NCBI GenBank assembly: GCA_033064195.1
Contig: JARBJD010000123.1
Location: forward strand, 1 to 64,000
Source of the DNA: Blattamonas nauphoetae
Lineage: Eukaryota; Preaxostyla; Oxymonadida
Reading direction: 5' to 3'
DNA length: 64,000 bases
Part shown: piece by piece, positions 56,101 to 63,318 of the stretch
Numbering within the stretch: the stretch's first letter is position 1
Layout: each line of letters begins with the position of its first letter
Program-made: the position numbers and the translations under genes
Notes under the pieces: model-generated
Databases searched by the model: none
Told to the model about the DNA's origin: nothing
Seen by the model: only the letters and a program-made list of their open reading frames with translations

Positions 56101-59100
56101 AGACGTGTTTTTCGCTTCATTTGTGTCTGAATCAGTGCAAGAAGCATGATAATCGTTGTCTTCCCCGATCCAGGCGGTCCGACCACGATAACCGGAGCAA
56201 TTTGTGGAATAGCGGCTGCGGCTCCAGGTAGATTTTCGTGAGGATGAAGGAGGGTATACAGCTGTTGTACTTTCGCGATGATATTTCGGACTTGGTTCTT
56301 TATGGGAGGGGATTCTGAAGGGCGGTCGTAGAGTGGTGGTGTCCTCTCCGAGTCTGAAGTGAAAGACTGGTTCGAGACTCCATCATAATCACGTGAGCTC
56401 CCTGGTGTCTTCTTCATCATCATCATGAACTGTTCAACCCGGCTAAGGTTGACATTTGGTTTGCTCATCCGATTCATTGTGGCAAGATTGATGCTGACAA
56501 GATTGTCTGCAAGTTGATCGTAGATGTCACTTTGAAGCAGAGAGAAAGATGTCTGTGAGAGGAGATAAGTTTCCAATCCATTTCGGAGTCGTTTTATTGA
56601 TGTGATACGATTGGACTCGACAAGAGCTGAACCAATTGGACGGTTGAATGACATCACAAATGAATCCTCTTCAGTGCTCACAGAATCAAACTTGAATGTA
56701 TCGATCACAATATCAGCAACTTCTGGAAAGAGGTTATTGAGCAATTCGGTCACTGAAGAGACATTATCTGCATTGATGAGAGGAATCAAGTCATTGACAA
56801 GTCCGTAGCACACACTCAATGACTCCAGAAGATATCGCAACTTGTTCTTATTCTCGTCTGTCCGTTTGAAAGAGTCTTGTCTGATCTCGACGGTTCGACT
56901 CCCGTCCGTCGATCGGAAGTACTGTTTAAAGAGTGGTGATGACGTGACGGAGGTGATGTTGTGAGAGGTGTCGCAGACTGGAAGGAAGAAATCCTCAATA
57001 ACAATATCCAAATAGTCTGTAGCAATACGACTGATGTGATTCTGGAGACCGAAAAGTGCATTCGGCGATTGTCCCGTGATGAGAGAATACTGTTGGCAGA
57101 AATGATCGATTTTGACGGAGAGAACCTGTGAATATTGAAATCTGTTGAGATAAAGATGCATCAGACTGTTGGCGAGAGGTGGTGTAGAGCTCACGGATAC
57201 CAATCGAAACTGTGCACGAAGTTCAGGCGGAAGTTGCGGAGGATCGAGTCCTCTCAGAATGGAGACGAAAAAATGGAAGAAATTTGGGTTTTGAGGAATT
57301 TGGATGATGTTCTGGATTGTTGAAGATCTCGATTTTGAAACAGCTTCAGAAATGGCATTAAGGATCGATGCAAGTTCGATCAGATTTGAGTGCTTGAGCA
57401 TCGAGACACCATCAATAAACCCGAACAATCCCCCTTCGACAACACCTTTCAAAAAGCGGACGAGTGTCTCATTGATTGTTGATTCTGGAGAAAGGGTGAG
57501 TTGAACAACACGACGTCCAAGAATCCATCCCAACTCAACAATTCTATCTGACAATGTGTACGGCGAATCTCCGAGGAGGGCTGTGAAATGGGGTGTGAGA
57601 TTCTCGTGTGGCGACCAATTCCTGATCGAGTCCGTTTTGTTCGATGTTGTGTGGAATGATGGAGGAAACACTGACACAATGTTGCTCACGAGAGACTCCC
57701 AGAAGTGAGTGGTTGCGAGAATATACGATTCTGACTCGCCCAGGTCTGGTGAGAAGGCTTCATGCATCGGATTCATGAGTGTTGAAATATGGAATGAGTC
57801 CACTGACGAGAGTGACAGGGCAAGATAGTCAAATCCATATGGAATGGAGAGATGTTTGAATGAGACGTTGATATCTGACTCTGTAACATTGTCGAGATTG
57901 TTGGGTGGTTGAATTGGATTGTAGTATGTCCCTAATCCATTCAGATCTCGAAGTGGCTTCTCGGTGAGATATCTTTGTGAATCCGAGAGAAGAGACGAGA
58001 ATGTTTCTTGGATCATCCTCGTCGAATCAGTTGTGTGAGAGATGTTCGTGATTGGCATTGATCGGAAGCGATGAAGTGCACGGAGAACAGACGCAGGATT
58101 CTTCGCAATGCTGAGAGGTGTAATTGTGTTCAATATGGCAATGACAGGCCAGAGTGCTGCAAGAGCATGTTCAATACGTTGGCGATGGAGAGGACTAATT
58201 CGATGGGAAATCGTTTTTTGTATTGTGCTGGTGAGAGAAATGAACTCTGTTCTGAGAGACTGTAATCCAGATACCATTTCGGGGAGACTTTGATTTCCTC
58301 TGTATGAGGCAGTGTCATGTCGTCCCAAGAGCGAGTGTAGGGGGGCAAAATCAAAGCCATTTAGATCATGAATTTGGAGATACGCCTTCGTCCACTCTTC
58401 AGAATCGTCAGCTGACATTCGGCAGAGAATGTTCATCAGCATGCGATATAGTTCGAACATGGATAGTGAGAACAAAGAGAAATAGATGGACTGCGTCATG
58501 AACGACGACAACATGCTCGGAACATCAGCAGTTTCCCGAGAATACTCAAAATGATAGCGTGGATGATCGCGAAGGGTGAGAATGAAGTCGATCACGTTAT
58601 GTGAAGAGAGATCTATGAACTGATTTGGTTTTGGAGTTTGAAGATCGAACTGAAGACTCGAAACGGGAGTATCGCTCATTGACTCCGATGAATCAGGCTC
58701 AGACCGCGAGAACGCGAACATGGTTGGATAGATTCGGATCACCGTTTTGAGGTGGTTTGCGCGGATCGACTGCTTCAAAGATGAATGCAATGCCATGTAG
58801 AAAGGGATTGAGTTTTGATGTGGGGTGAAAGAGACACTGTGTGTGAGCATCACATTTTCTTGGAGCGGTCCAATGATTCCAACAATGCAATATGTTGGGA
58901 ATGGATTTTCATCCTGACAAAATTTAAAGTGTTCAGTGATTCCGGAGATGTGGTATTGTTCCCCAAACGACTCGTTGTCTTGAATGGTCGCAAGCAGGTT
59001 GCTGTCCTCTTCGTTCACTGTTGGGTATTCATGTGTCATCTGTGTGAATGACGGAGATTTCAATGCCTCATTTTCAGTGTGTTTGGAGTCGATCGACAGA

Positions 59101-62100
59101 GGAGTGGTGTCCTTGTCGATCAAAGGTTCTCGTTCGTCCGATTTATCCTGCAGTTCATTGAACACATCCAAATCCAAATCGAATGAATCAAAGAGCCTTG
59201 GTTTTTGGGCATTGACATCGCTCTGGTGTGAATCACTTTGGGAGAGTGGGTGCTCAATGAAATGATCTGACTGATGATGATACGGCCTTGTCCTGCGAGG
59301 TTGTTGTGTGTCGTAGATCAGGTAGAGGAGTCCAGGAAAGATCCGCCGGAGGATTGGGAGCAGATGTTCCGGCTTTGGGACGTACGAAAGTGCTTCAAAA
59401 ACCTCTTTTTCGGTGATCAGATTGAAGAGTGGGAATGATTGATGCATCGCCATCACAAACGGGCGAACTTGCGTCATGCATTCGTTCAACTTGTCTTGAG
59501 AAATGGACAAGATTGTCGAAAAATGCTCAGAAACACCGATTGTTTCGTAAGGATGTGGATCGTTCTTGATTTTCAGGATCAGAGACGCCCAGATTGCCTC
59601 CGCTGTTGTGAAAGTCGGCAGAATATGGCTCAGAGTAGTCTGGTTGTAGCGCGAGCTGAGAAATCCGCGGAGAGTGAGCCACGTGTTTTGTGTGGCGAGC
59701 AGTTGCTGAAGGAGCTGGGGGAGTCTGGACACTGATTGTTTGAAGAGAGGCAGATCAAGAAATGTGGAGAGTGCATTGTGAATGTTCATGATTGTGTCGA
59801 GCGTCAGCACAGCGTTTTCTGCCTCAGATTGGGCGTCCAGGATTGACTTTTCTTGAATTTTCAGGTTCAGAAGGTTGACTTCTTCTTCGGTGAGTGAATC
59901 ATGAAGGAAGTGTGTTGACTCGGAAATATCTGATGAAGCAAATGAGGACGACGGGATGAGTTTCAACACGATTTTCTCCTTCCACTTTTTTTGAAGATTG
60001 GCGAATTCATTGTCCACGGACAATTCTTCCAGAGCTCGCTTGACAACATTTCGATAGATATCTGTGTTGTCACTCAGATTCGCATCGATCAGTGTCGAGA
60101 AGAGAGGAGATTGTGTCTCGTTGTTGGTGTCGATGGCAGATAAATATATGGCGGGCTGATTGAGATTATCAGAGAGAAGTTTCCAATGTCTGAGTTTCAT
60201 CTGAACGTGAGACGTGTCAAAAATGATGTTGAAATGCAGCTGGATGTTCTGAAACTCTTGTTTCAGCTGATTAGAGATTGTGTGCTCCGACATTGTCACA
60301 ACCTGTGCGGCTCTGTCGTAGGCCTCTTTGATCTTATCGATCTTCTTCCGACACTGCACCATCCACTCTCTGATGTCGGCCAGATTAGCTTCCCCGTAAT
60401 GTTGGGCTCGTATTTTTTGTTTCTGCTTGTCGATTTCAATGTACACGTTGAAAAGAAGAGAGTAATACTCGAGTTGCTTCTTCTCTTGAATCAAGTCCTC
60501 CAACGCGAGGAGTGATTCATCGGTGAATGCTGTTTGATATTGGGTGCTCCGAAATTGGAGATGTGATGTCAAGATGACTTCGTCGTTATCAAGTCTGTTC
60601 TTTATATCTTCCATTTGGTTGATGTGTTTCAGATACACACCAATTTGAGCCGCTCGCAGTGTGAGGAGATTGAGCTGGTTCGTTGTGTCATTTTGGACCT
60701 CCTTGTTTAGTTCTATCACACTCTGTAGGAGTATCTGTACGCCGAGGGTGAATCCCTTGATAGTTTTCAGATGATCTGTAAACAACGACTTCTCCACAAT
60801 GATCGTCGACGAACTGAACGTTGCTGAGATTGATTTGTAGAAATCTTTGTTCTTCAGACACTTTTTCATTCGCTGGAGGAGTGATTCACTCAACGGCTGC
60901 CCAGTCAAACTTTTGTAGAACGAGTTATTGTCAAGGATTTCTGAGTAGAGGGAATCAAACAGTGACAGTGATTCACTGAAGTTCTCGACCACATCATTGA
61001 AATGCTGGATATCGTCTGGAGTTGTAAGATGTTCAGCGATGGTGATGGCCGATTGGTACGACGAGCCTGTGGTTTGAATGTCCTGATTCGACGCGAAAGT
61101 TGCCACACGCAGCAACTCGGACAGTTGGTCCATATAATGATCAATCCGATCCTCAAAGGTCGTCAGAGAATCCGATGTCACGCTCAGAAAGGCCTCCAAG
61201 AAAGTTTGGTAGACGTTGTTCAGTCGATCGAGGAGCTGTGGGAGAAGGTGCGTTGTAAAATCGATCTCAATCTCATCTGTCAGCCTCACTGGCTCGAATG
61301 CTGCCTTCAACAATGCCAGAAGGGTTGGATGGCGGACTTCACTCTTTGTGTTGAGCTGGATACCCGATGTGTTGGGGAGTTGTGGTGGAATGAATGTTGG
61401 AACCTGGTCTCCAGAGGCTGAGTACTTCACATTCACCAACAATGAGATCCATTCCTGGAGGTCCTTCAGCGATTCCTTCAAATACGACATTCTTCCACGG
61501 ATGTACATCGATTGTCGTTGTGGCGGGAGTGTTTCTGGACACGTCAGGATGTGCGATGCAAAGGCCAAGAAATCGGAATAGATTTCATGGCAGCCTTCGC
61601 AGAAAAAGGGTGTATCAGAATACACCATCCGTTTGAGAGTCTGATCATTGTTTGGGATGTGATATCTTGATGTTGTTGTTGACACGAAGATGTCGAAAAA
61701 AGCGAGTCTGTCGCTCCATTGCGTGAGATCAAAACGTTCAATAGCCTTCATTGATTCCGGATCCCGTAATTCGAACGATTTCGGAAGCGAAAAGTCTGAA
61801 AGTTTGTGAGGAATGCAAGATCGTGTTTTCGCCGTACGAATCAGAACAATGAGACTCGTCGGAGAAACTGAGATATCGGGAAGAATCGATTCAAATCTCG
61901 TTTTAAACGAACTGAGGACCTTGTTGTACATCTGATAAGAGACGGAATGAATCAGGAACTCGGTTCGCAATGGTTTTGATGAGAGCAGTCGAAAGCGTTG
62001 TTCATCATCCAAGGCGGAAGCGTTCATTTCCGTTGAGAGCTGAAGTGACTCCACTTCAAGACGTGGAATAAGTTCATCCAACGACTGCTGCATATACAGA

Positions 62101-63119
62101 ACCTGTTGGATGAAATTTGGTGGAAGGTTTGTACGAGGGCTGGTATGAGGATCAAAACTTTTCCATTTTCCGAGGAGAGAATCCAGGTTCCATTGCTCAA
62201 TTTCATCAGAAGAGTGAAAATACTGTTTCATTTCTTCGTTAAATTGTTGTTGAATGTCATCAAATGATGGATTTAAAGAGTATTTGCCTTCTTCATTCGT
62301 CATATGAATGATTGTCGAGGCTCTGTTAAATGTTGGAGTTGCATGACCAAGAATGGCTTTTCGGTTTGTTTCAGCAACATGAATGAATGAATGGGAATGA
62401 GCTCGAAGAACGATCAGAAATTGTTCGTGAGAGAGCGATGGAAATAATGAGTTATAAAAAGTGACTACTGAGTGCAATCGCGTCTTTAAAACTGCGAAAA
62501 ATGATTCTGAAACAAAACATATTTTGCTTTGGTTTGCATAGGATGTCTGATTCATCTGAAATAGGCCATCAGGAGAGATGGAAGGTGTGTGTTGAGATGC
62601 ATCCAATATAGAAGAAGTGCTCGTCATTGATGGCAGCGATGATCGTGAGTAAAAGTGTGATTTAGTTGGATTATTATATGACAAGATAAATCTGTTGATT
62701 GATTGTAGAAATATGTGAAAGATTGATTGAAGCTGTTTCCAAGCTTTTGTTTGAATATCTGCAAGAAAACGACGCTGAATATTGAAAGAGTCACAAAATA
62801 GTACTCCATGCGAGCCAGTAAGTAGATCGACTGCCATAGACTTTTCTTCAAAAGAGACAAATGGCGTCAGAGACCTGACAAGAAGTGAATCGATTTGGTG
62901 TGACAGAGAATCAATTCGATCAATCGCTTCACGAAGCTCATCCTTTTGGATTGGCTGTGATGAATGGGACAATTTAAAGCTGTCTCCGTGTGAAAATGAA
63001 GGTTCTTGATGAGACGGGAAAAAAGTTGCACTGGTTGCAGAAAGAAGCGATGTTAGTGGCAATGTTGGTTTATTGTAGATATAAATATCACTATCATCGA
63101 TATATCCAGTGACATTCAT
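44115..63119 (-). CDS. Giant divergent dynein heavy chain with degenerate AAA1 and intact AAA2 P-loop
   Basis: A single 6,334-residue frame without introns. Dynein order is recognisable. The N-terminal tail and linker occupy about residues 1-1,800. AAA1 follows (ELGWILGRRVVQLTLSP, LVRFLKGVVEGGLFGFIDG, LPPELRAQFRLVSV). AAA2 has GPPGSGKTT (Lys2320), then LLHLNPGSISIEQLLGSY and FVLD. After AAA2 come GLMNALTYSLFWGIGAS and a degenerate AAA3 ending LSPRLGRHFQVVALNDIS, then AAA4-like VAIISDP. A stalk-like coiled-coil region spans about 4,190-4,450. AAA5/AAA6 include IIFVDPLHVAQEWMMKRY, and a C-terminal domain contains GQIFTGVSMSGFAYN. In AAA1 the P-loop position reads GDSPYTLS instead of GPAGTGKT, with Leu1856 at the Lys position. 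Walker B reads FIDG, with Gly1904 in place of Glu. Usual heavy chains are ~4,000-4,700 residues. Motor activity is therefore doubtful. Confidence 0.88.
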   Translation of the reverse strand: MNVTGYIDDSDIYIYNKPTLPLTSLLSATSATFFPSHQEPSFSHGDSFKLSHSSQPIQKDELREAIDRIDSLSHQIDSLLVRSLTPFVSFEEKSMAVDLLTGSHGVLFCDSFNIQRRFLADIQTKAWKQLQSIFHIFLQSINRFILSYNNPTKSHFYSRSSLPSMTSTSSILDASQHTPSISPDGLFQMNQTSYANQSKICFVSESFFAVLKTRLHSVVTFYNSLFPSLSHEQFLIVLRAHSHSFIHVAETNRKAILGHATPTFNRASTIIHMTNEEGKYSLNPSFDDIQQQFNEEMKQYFHSSDEIEQWNLDSLLGKWKSFDPHTSPRTNLPPNFIQQVLYMQQSLDELIPRLEVESLQLSTEMNASALDDEQRFRLLSSKPLRTEFLIHSVSYQMYNKVLSSFKTRFESILPDISVSPTSLIVLIRTAKTRSCIPHKLSDFSLPKSFELRDPESMKAIERFDLTQWSDRLAFFDIFVSTTTSRYHIPNNDQTLKRMVYSDTPFFCEGCHEIYSDFLAFASHILTCPETLPPQRQSMYIRGRMSYLKESLKDLQEWISLLVNVKYSASGDQVPTFIPPQLPNTSGIQLNTKSEVRHPTLLALLKAAFEPVRLTDEIEIDFTTHLLPQLLDRLNNVYQTFLEAFLSVTSDSLTTFEDRIDHYMDQLSELLRVATFASNQDIQTTGSSYQSAITIAEHLTTPDDIQHFNDVVENFSESLSLFDSLYSEILDNNSFYKSLTGQPLSESLLQRMKKCLKNKDFYKSISATFSSSTIIVEKSLFTDHLKTIKGFTLGVQILLQSVIELNKEVQNDTTNQLNLLTLRAAQIGVYLKHINQMEDIKNRLDNDEVILTSHLQFRSTQYQTAFTDESLLALEDLIQEKKQLEYYSLLFNVYIEIDKQKQKIRAQHYGEANLADIREWMVQCRKKIDKIKEAYDRAAQVVTMSEHTISNQLKQEFQNIQLHFNIIFDTSHVQMKLRHWKLLSDNLNQPAIYLSAIDTNNETQSPLFSTLIDANLSDNTDIYRNVVKRALEELSVDNEFANLQKKWKEKIVLKLIPSSSFASSDISESTHFLHDSLTEEEVNLLNLKIQEKSILDAQSEAENAVLTLDTIMNIHNALSTFLDLPLFKQSVSRLPQLLQQLLATQNTWLTLRGFLSSRYNQTTLSHILPTFTTAEAIWASLILKIKNDPHPYETIGVSEHFSTILSISQDKLNECMTQVRPFVMAMHQSFPLFNLITEKEVFEALSYVPKPEHLLPILRRIFPGLLYLIYDTQQPRRTRPYHHQSDHFIEHPLSQSDSHQSDVNAQKPRLFDSFDLDLDVFNELQDKSDEREPLIDKDTTPLSIDSKHTENEALKSPSFTQMTHEYPTVNEEDSNLLATIQDNESFGEQYHISGITEHFKFCQDENPFPTYCIVGIIGPLQENVMLTHSVSFTPHQNSIPFYMALHSSLKQSIRANHLKTVIRIYPTMFAFSRSEPDSSESMSDTPVSSLQFDLQTPKPNQFIDLSSHNVIDFILTLRDHPRYHFEYSRETADVPSMLSSFMTQSIYFSLFSLSMFELYRMLMNILCRMSADDSEEWTKAYLQIHDLNGFDFAPLHSLLGRHDTASYRGNQSLPEMVSGLQSLRTEFISLTSTIQKTISHRISPLHRQRIEHALAALWPVIAILNTITPLSIAKNPASVLRALHRFRSMPITNISHTTDSTRMIQETFSSLLSDSQRYLTEKPLRDLNGLGTYYNPIQPPNNLDNVTESDINVSFKHLSIPYGFDYLALSLSSVDSFHISTLMNPMHEAFSPDLGESESYILATTHFWESLVSNIVSVFPPSFHTTSNKTDSIRNWSPHENLTPHFTALLGDSPYTLSDRIVELGWILGRRVVQLTLSPESTINETLVRFLKGVVEGGLFGFIDGVSMLKHSNLIELASILNAISEAVSKSRSSTIQNIIQIPQNPNFFHFFVSILRGLDPPQLPPELRAQFRLVSVSSTPPLANSLMHLYLNRFQYSQVLSVKIDHFCQQYSLITGQSPNALFGLQNHISRIATDYLDIVIEDFFLPVCDTSHNITSVTSSPLFKQYFRSTDGSRTVEIRQDSFKRTDENKNKLRYLLESLSVCYGLVNDLIPLINADNVSSVTELLNNLFPEVADIVIDTFKFDSVSTEEDSFVMSFNRPIGSALVESNRITSIKRLRNGLETYLLSQTSFSLLQSDIYDQLADNLVSINLATMNRMSKPNVNLSRVEQFMMMMKKTPGSSRDYDGVSNQSFTSDSERTPPLYDRPSESPPIKNQVRNIIAKVQQLYTLLHPHENLPGAAAAIPQIAPVIVVGPPGSGKTTIIMLLALIQTQMKRKTRLLHLNPGSISIEQLLGSYTSSMNRINPEASSLSDQEENLIREIQKEMSHSSSLISIFTQLSSNTILQDRPEFHMDTAKGAKSQNTVFRPGVVPTILNTMTQLSATGADSSIRHTNESDSLFDEFFFVLDTSSPLFASPNVLADQLPSSPNTLSQFQPSAGWLLETLQWIRTFSPFFRTTSRLHNSVSTSLIRSHLYSAIHQKSENKGGSLVIPEVDIDLSIETLINQFLWDDAQSDDKKDPSLSHRSFSQIEPESSKYQQFLLDINYADYLLRALILPNNQVIVSPHNVHYIIETDSLASLPSYVISNSRILYVPPSLFTFYQCTPAFYTIKRESMFAVLYNHTIKTLISHIIVHQISSHSFLHQDVILNRTYRLLSNVANRLTHYVLKATEFVRDYFDTNKHPERFKKVTPLNTQERPPHMYNYTSRYFFNNALRVFLSQFKYLANFIIYSVISAQQNISELKSLDQMTDNYQPADERILVAPQQGLMNALTYSLFWGIGASNFDHEDFKYDYSFFLCNLTKSGPPGVSLHNKTAITPTPRNSIAAQDIGLFIANTTKSTEFEMTETLFDYFVNLRTGTWEHLVNYYKEYQNQLAIHRQKKNQIRRQRKDGPGLVRQNMNSPRSTFLDPFDGLSMSFAVSDGTLSTSPPGSQMHEFTQPSSSGDAYTDKKVKVQIPQSILYRLPYIHLFSLFIQDDRPFIAAFHLNTDVMDVLRSIPGVPMSVYPITTTVPFVATMDFPFFAHTTSYTVARAFSLFNTIDTNVTTQFRPKPGKSSPSQSQPEPYPENFDGMMDVGDTIHSSSMYDDMHSNSSPGSFGGGSTYSARDIDFQDESLYYEHMSDNEDGKPANNNQTSVFENKCMLGIFHYIPPVPSATIDQLRAYLERRQFILENEHSSVVERRSEHVRIALSIQNPFAHTLSPRLGRHFQVVALNDISLLHMSQYLFTLFTHELHKDYDYITPLDSQIASLSPADFALCRVPSITHILLLLFSGSISTIEYKPDALKTRAKLRELCPTFQVFPLTLNDCVTVFHRMFIQFNKNRKIETDSFQIALTWITEARRVFCMRLPPRERISFDALATTLASYLLHQGQIDFDRLGHIVDCLPFVNEDECIRQFLAEELNSEQARFFINQAEDPESSLGKYLSQSLPTIMRDGLFYLQGVRNQRVAERLEKSHVAIISDPISFQLEDLEIVTKLMKASHIYLSITPSHDHFIRQLRQLCVKVFRNDDEKVVAAINVSEVLTLINTTSLFHVQENQTVPLVDGSTVPLGTDVAGNSVDDYTFMPKTHPPMNICDFNPLTMFLPSSARVGDELTPTDVSIYLQLIITTPSWLLYLLTDQDRNIIMSNWMTTSNRQEIIEKIRRKLRVVFVFTDYRGRDDPTSSTRDAEVYLQRRLHQYNLFTESVEQVLPASNILSTFAGQVPRFDTSNTATLTNNPIITHIIVPGLSFFCWALPLCQYEYYETTPACVLESLGPLYIVPTMVETIHTNSHNAKALICEKTINRSIRPHNLLTKILRDDPTFSLELCRSFINIRETYSFNEDEDGTSHVHDKTHFSTIFSTRPPPQPKPTYPPPPLLNSVFVVGVGIPRMHRHKTAAFSTPVEPESFFSLNPDSDEQIDQSLLSDSPHTHWSSGTANDDSMVFDPDHLAVPNGPYQQLKPGVVVHPAVLHALERQEERRSIFLTEQHPQRPQILRHSVEQRPNLLHRFPSQSTITTMTSGEIITTRLSTGLRLGADNHREHLAAGKKQPWMNEVERLEKVFLDQVMRVFVPNDSSRSSLVTQAIHGLRVERQKLYVSVLIAIFVHVRDSFHFYSRIHASTEWVKHRLLLLNPSLFRKFLQTFTSIYFKRMEVLDQYHRTVSTCSDQLAVILTRTEPISNLIPRILNGSFEYATQHGTLVQCIHLCQHLMGKIRELQPITQQQRVRLSEELKQKMGEREALHSEIIVQTHIIDLEAIRQQIESGRPLMTRNVLSFHQYARYVLDMCLILLHKPLKPTELFYIRQKRTNSGSSVRQSSIVFIRDTVSQDQRYVVQSSFIHDVLSAKTRTITDEQAELVEPYIDFLTNRIDELSENEQIVDIFTYVVKLLQCRFKVDTAKFQLSKTEHMRKSLEGNIHTMGELTRELSNYQILLSTTIHFLAQAACLERHGTEFDSIHPSHSIDSPNEPTPALSRQSEDDLSARSEYSFSSNLSDIESEDSSIPDHFSPVNPSLSTTPTPSSMNMEVSSYLVEYWKFQLTNIRKNIINAAGDSILAAAFSVFQSAIPFEELEWCIREWQKILEMAGIEYSDEETKDPSQTLQELSSESLLSTPPHLSTIDIGYGDGVLLYPQPLWVASNFIRPLFRPLWKILHGPSSFWKHQADGLPPDEQSVLNGCLTANVEGVHPIIFVDPLHVAQEWMMKRYRRISPIIVTHILEKSFFQNCLDALFSGYPLFIEVVSPEGIADPERIVNIAHMMSTLVSCAVMSPTRSIMIYDQEIKLKEGFRLFIFLQDETSLLPSPFGLMFSSTAQSELTVINWSPISYSTSFDTQLLHTIIIPRLFPSLYEQSMKTLAQIQKLDNNEQTESAQFTQSLYQKREYPTKVYIHSINTSFAGVTRSAEQRVELIREADAFRKIFKIGGYLSSYARDIWTVCEATSRFEPYQLLPYSSLKTIITSATCVHGIPSIVQFLSFLQEAITTTLGTVAIQENKRHFQQFLDKQSKNFPQDSLQSFEPVDDSTWETVNTLSPDDLQKISTLSQTIQNEVAAGPHLMMETVKSLISRIIHSIRLYSPDHNGNIRLEQHPYSILLSLSLTRNLRERITRKQVKSNEKTGNHWISQSLLSVVSFRDVRIPRPYKDAIRLNDAREEAKLMLEGLFAPINIERTIDTQTIPHTPDDEFVKIGDSYIPKSAIQSHVEDCGQTLDANSTHETATYTQFKESEFPLVNGTTPWESFKRFQRIYPQRSLFFVERLVSLSTNVKLKPTIPVEWLIHKLLGLSNVNMPTISTTSFSFSIEPYLTKYALSQVPAVYSNPLSISLSLPPFAIVKYEPGTSEKKKNVAEQQLFRTFTFLTSLWMTIPQSEVTKAKITLNDNTIVSHPVFGHLPKQFLKTFYQSSIPLKTKPLWSQILQTKELQKFIHHVKQMPSFVQNLSLSPPLFVATPTIDRMVHLYQDGESPFFQSTSKSSFTLPPLQSDYASLLAASDLRRKTKKALEETITDSDRHRWKLFIHDGVLNENHRYRQLTTTFPFTLYPHRPINFTKSFVLPPSDAVGLSLITPSATTSLNLEIDSIDMSFKTAILRFVSWIPPDIYHAPGIEGWSILLFCCCVVHALLSIRQAYHTSLYGSILSDPTTYPSADLTIRGMVPVDHWSQVKFVGVVNQFHALMQSTVETISKHPLKAQPGNSPENIWSVACQLSITFTVRNFITEQVSDSIIARPENLAFLNRVVAMYVCKDIWTPSFDYVNPPQLFKDPLVTNRDSSQIGSYNFPMRLKGPFFNKEAIMKDVSQKFPENSAVHQIIGIAPSHTYSAANSSFKSIQVMMNHMCRPQHAYQQLMEETQTRITDDLLHTKEELEALQPKNVPQRRKKIRTLVEYTAYVPSEEVDPFDDNDIIASFCTFIHDVTRRMPLPYQYKGAIPGLLKPGRSSHPLLTQIMRKELYRHQVSCMSWCCHKVHAVQFLAPPATLTPSILSYTHIFSPHHTRTMDFFAKEAMVILPLPAHVPLHGHAIPHWFSLSHDSIITIMQQLQDQQILVFPLSLLYDPAVLLASITQDLFSTFRKFLVTLTTFSTSLDTMQTDFLNTTDPQQAYVIPRFFRSPFVPESLPFNAPSNPSAFIFEHAMMSFSFIPIDPNTSSSELFFTFPDLRQSRGQIFTGVSMSGFAYNYETDSFIHSSNHSFLPPKTTKKPLIWVSQAFVSTSSVHQAIFDPVSRTPTASLEVFSPFFQPTHTPPRVLPSKSAKTMFFTPAPLFSSFWKHSVLRTVLVVHPHFSSFGLTGCFLYVDFDGSLNRTFISHK

Positions 63120-63318
63120 TTATGCTCAGAAAAATGAAGATGAATCCCTTAAACGATATAATAGTGATTGGTGGATGTCCCCATCTCATTTTTCCCTTAA
63201 AAACGATTATCAAGTATCACTGTTAGAAGAGAGTATGCAGAAGATCGCTGTTGGGTGGGTGAGACGAAAAATGAAGAAAACGTGAATTGAACGAAGAAAG
63301 ATATAATATGAGGAACAT

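Noticed and set aside
44180-63009. Many 60-235 residue frames inside the dynein region on both strands
   Set aside because: All are shadows of the single 6,334-residue dynein frame, which carries family motifs throughout.
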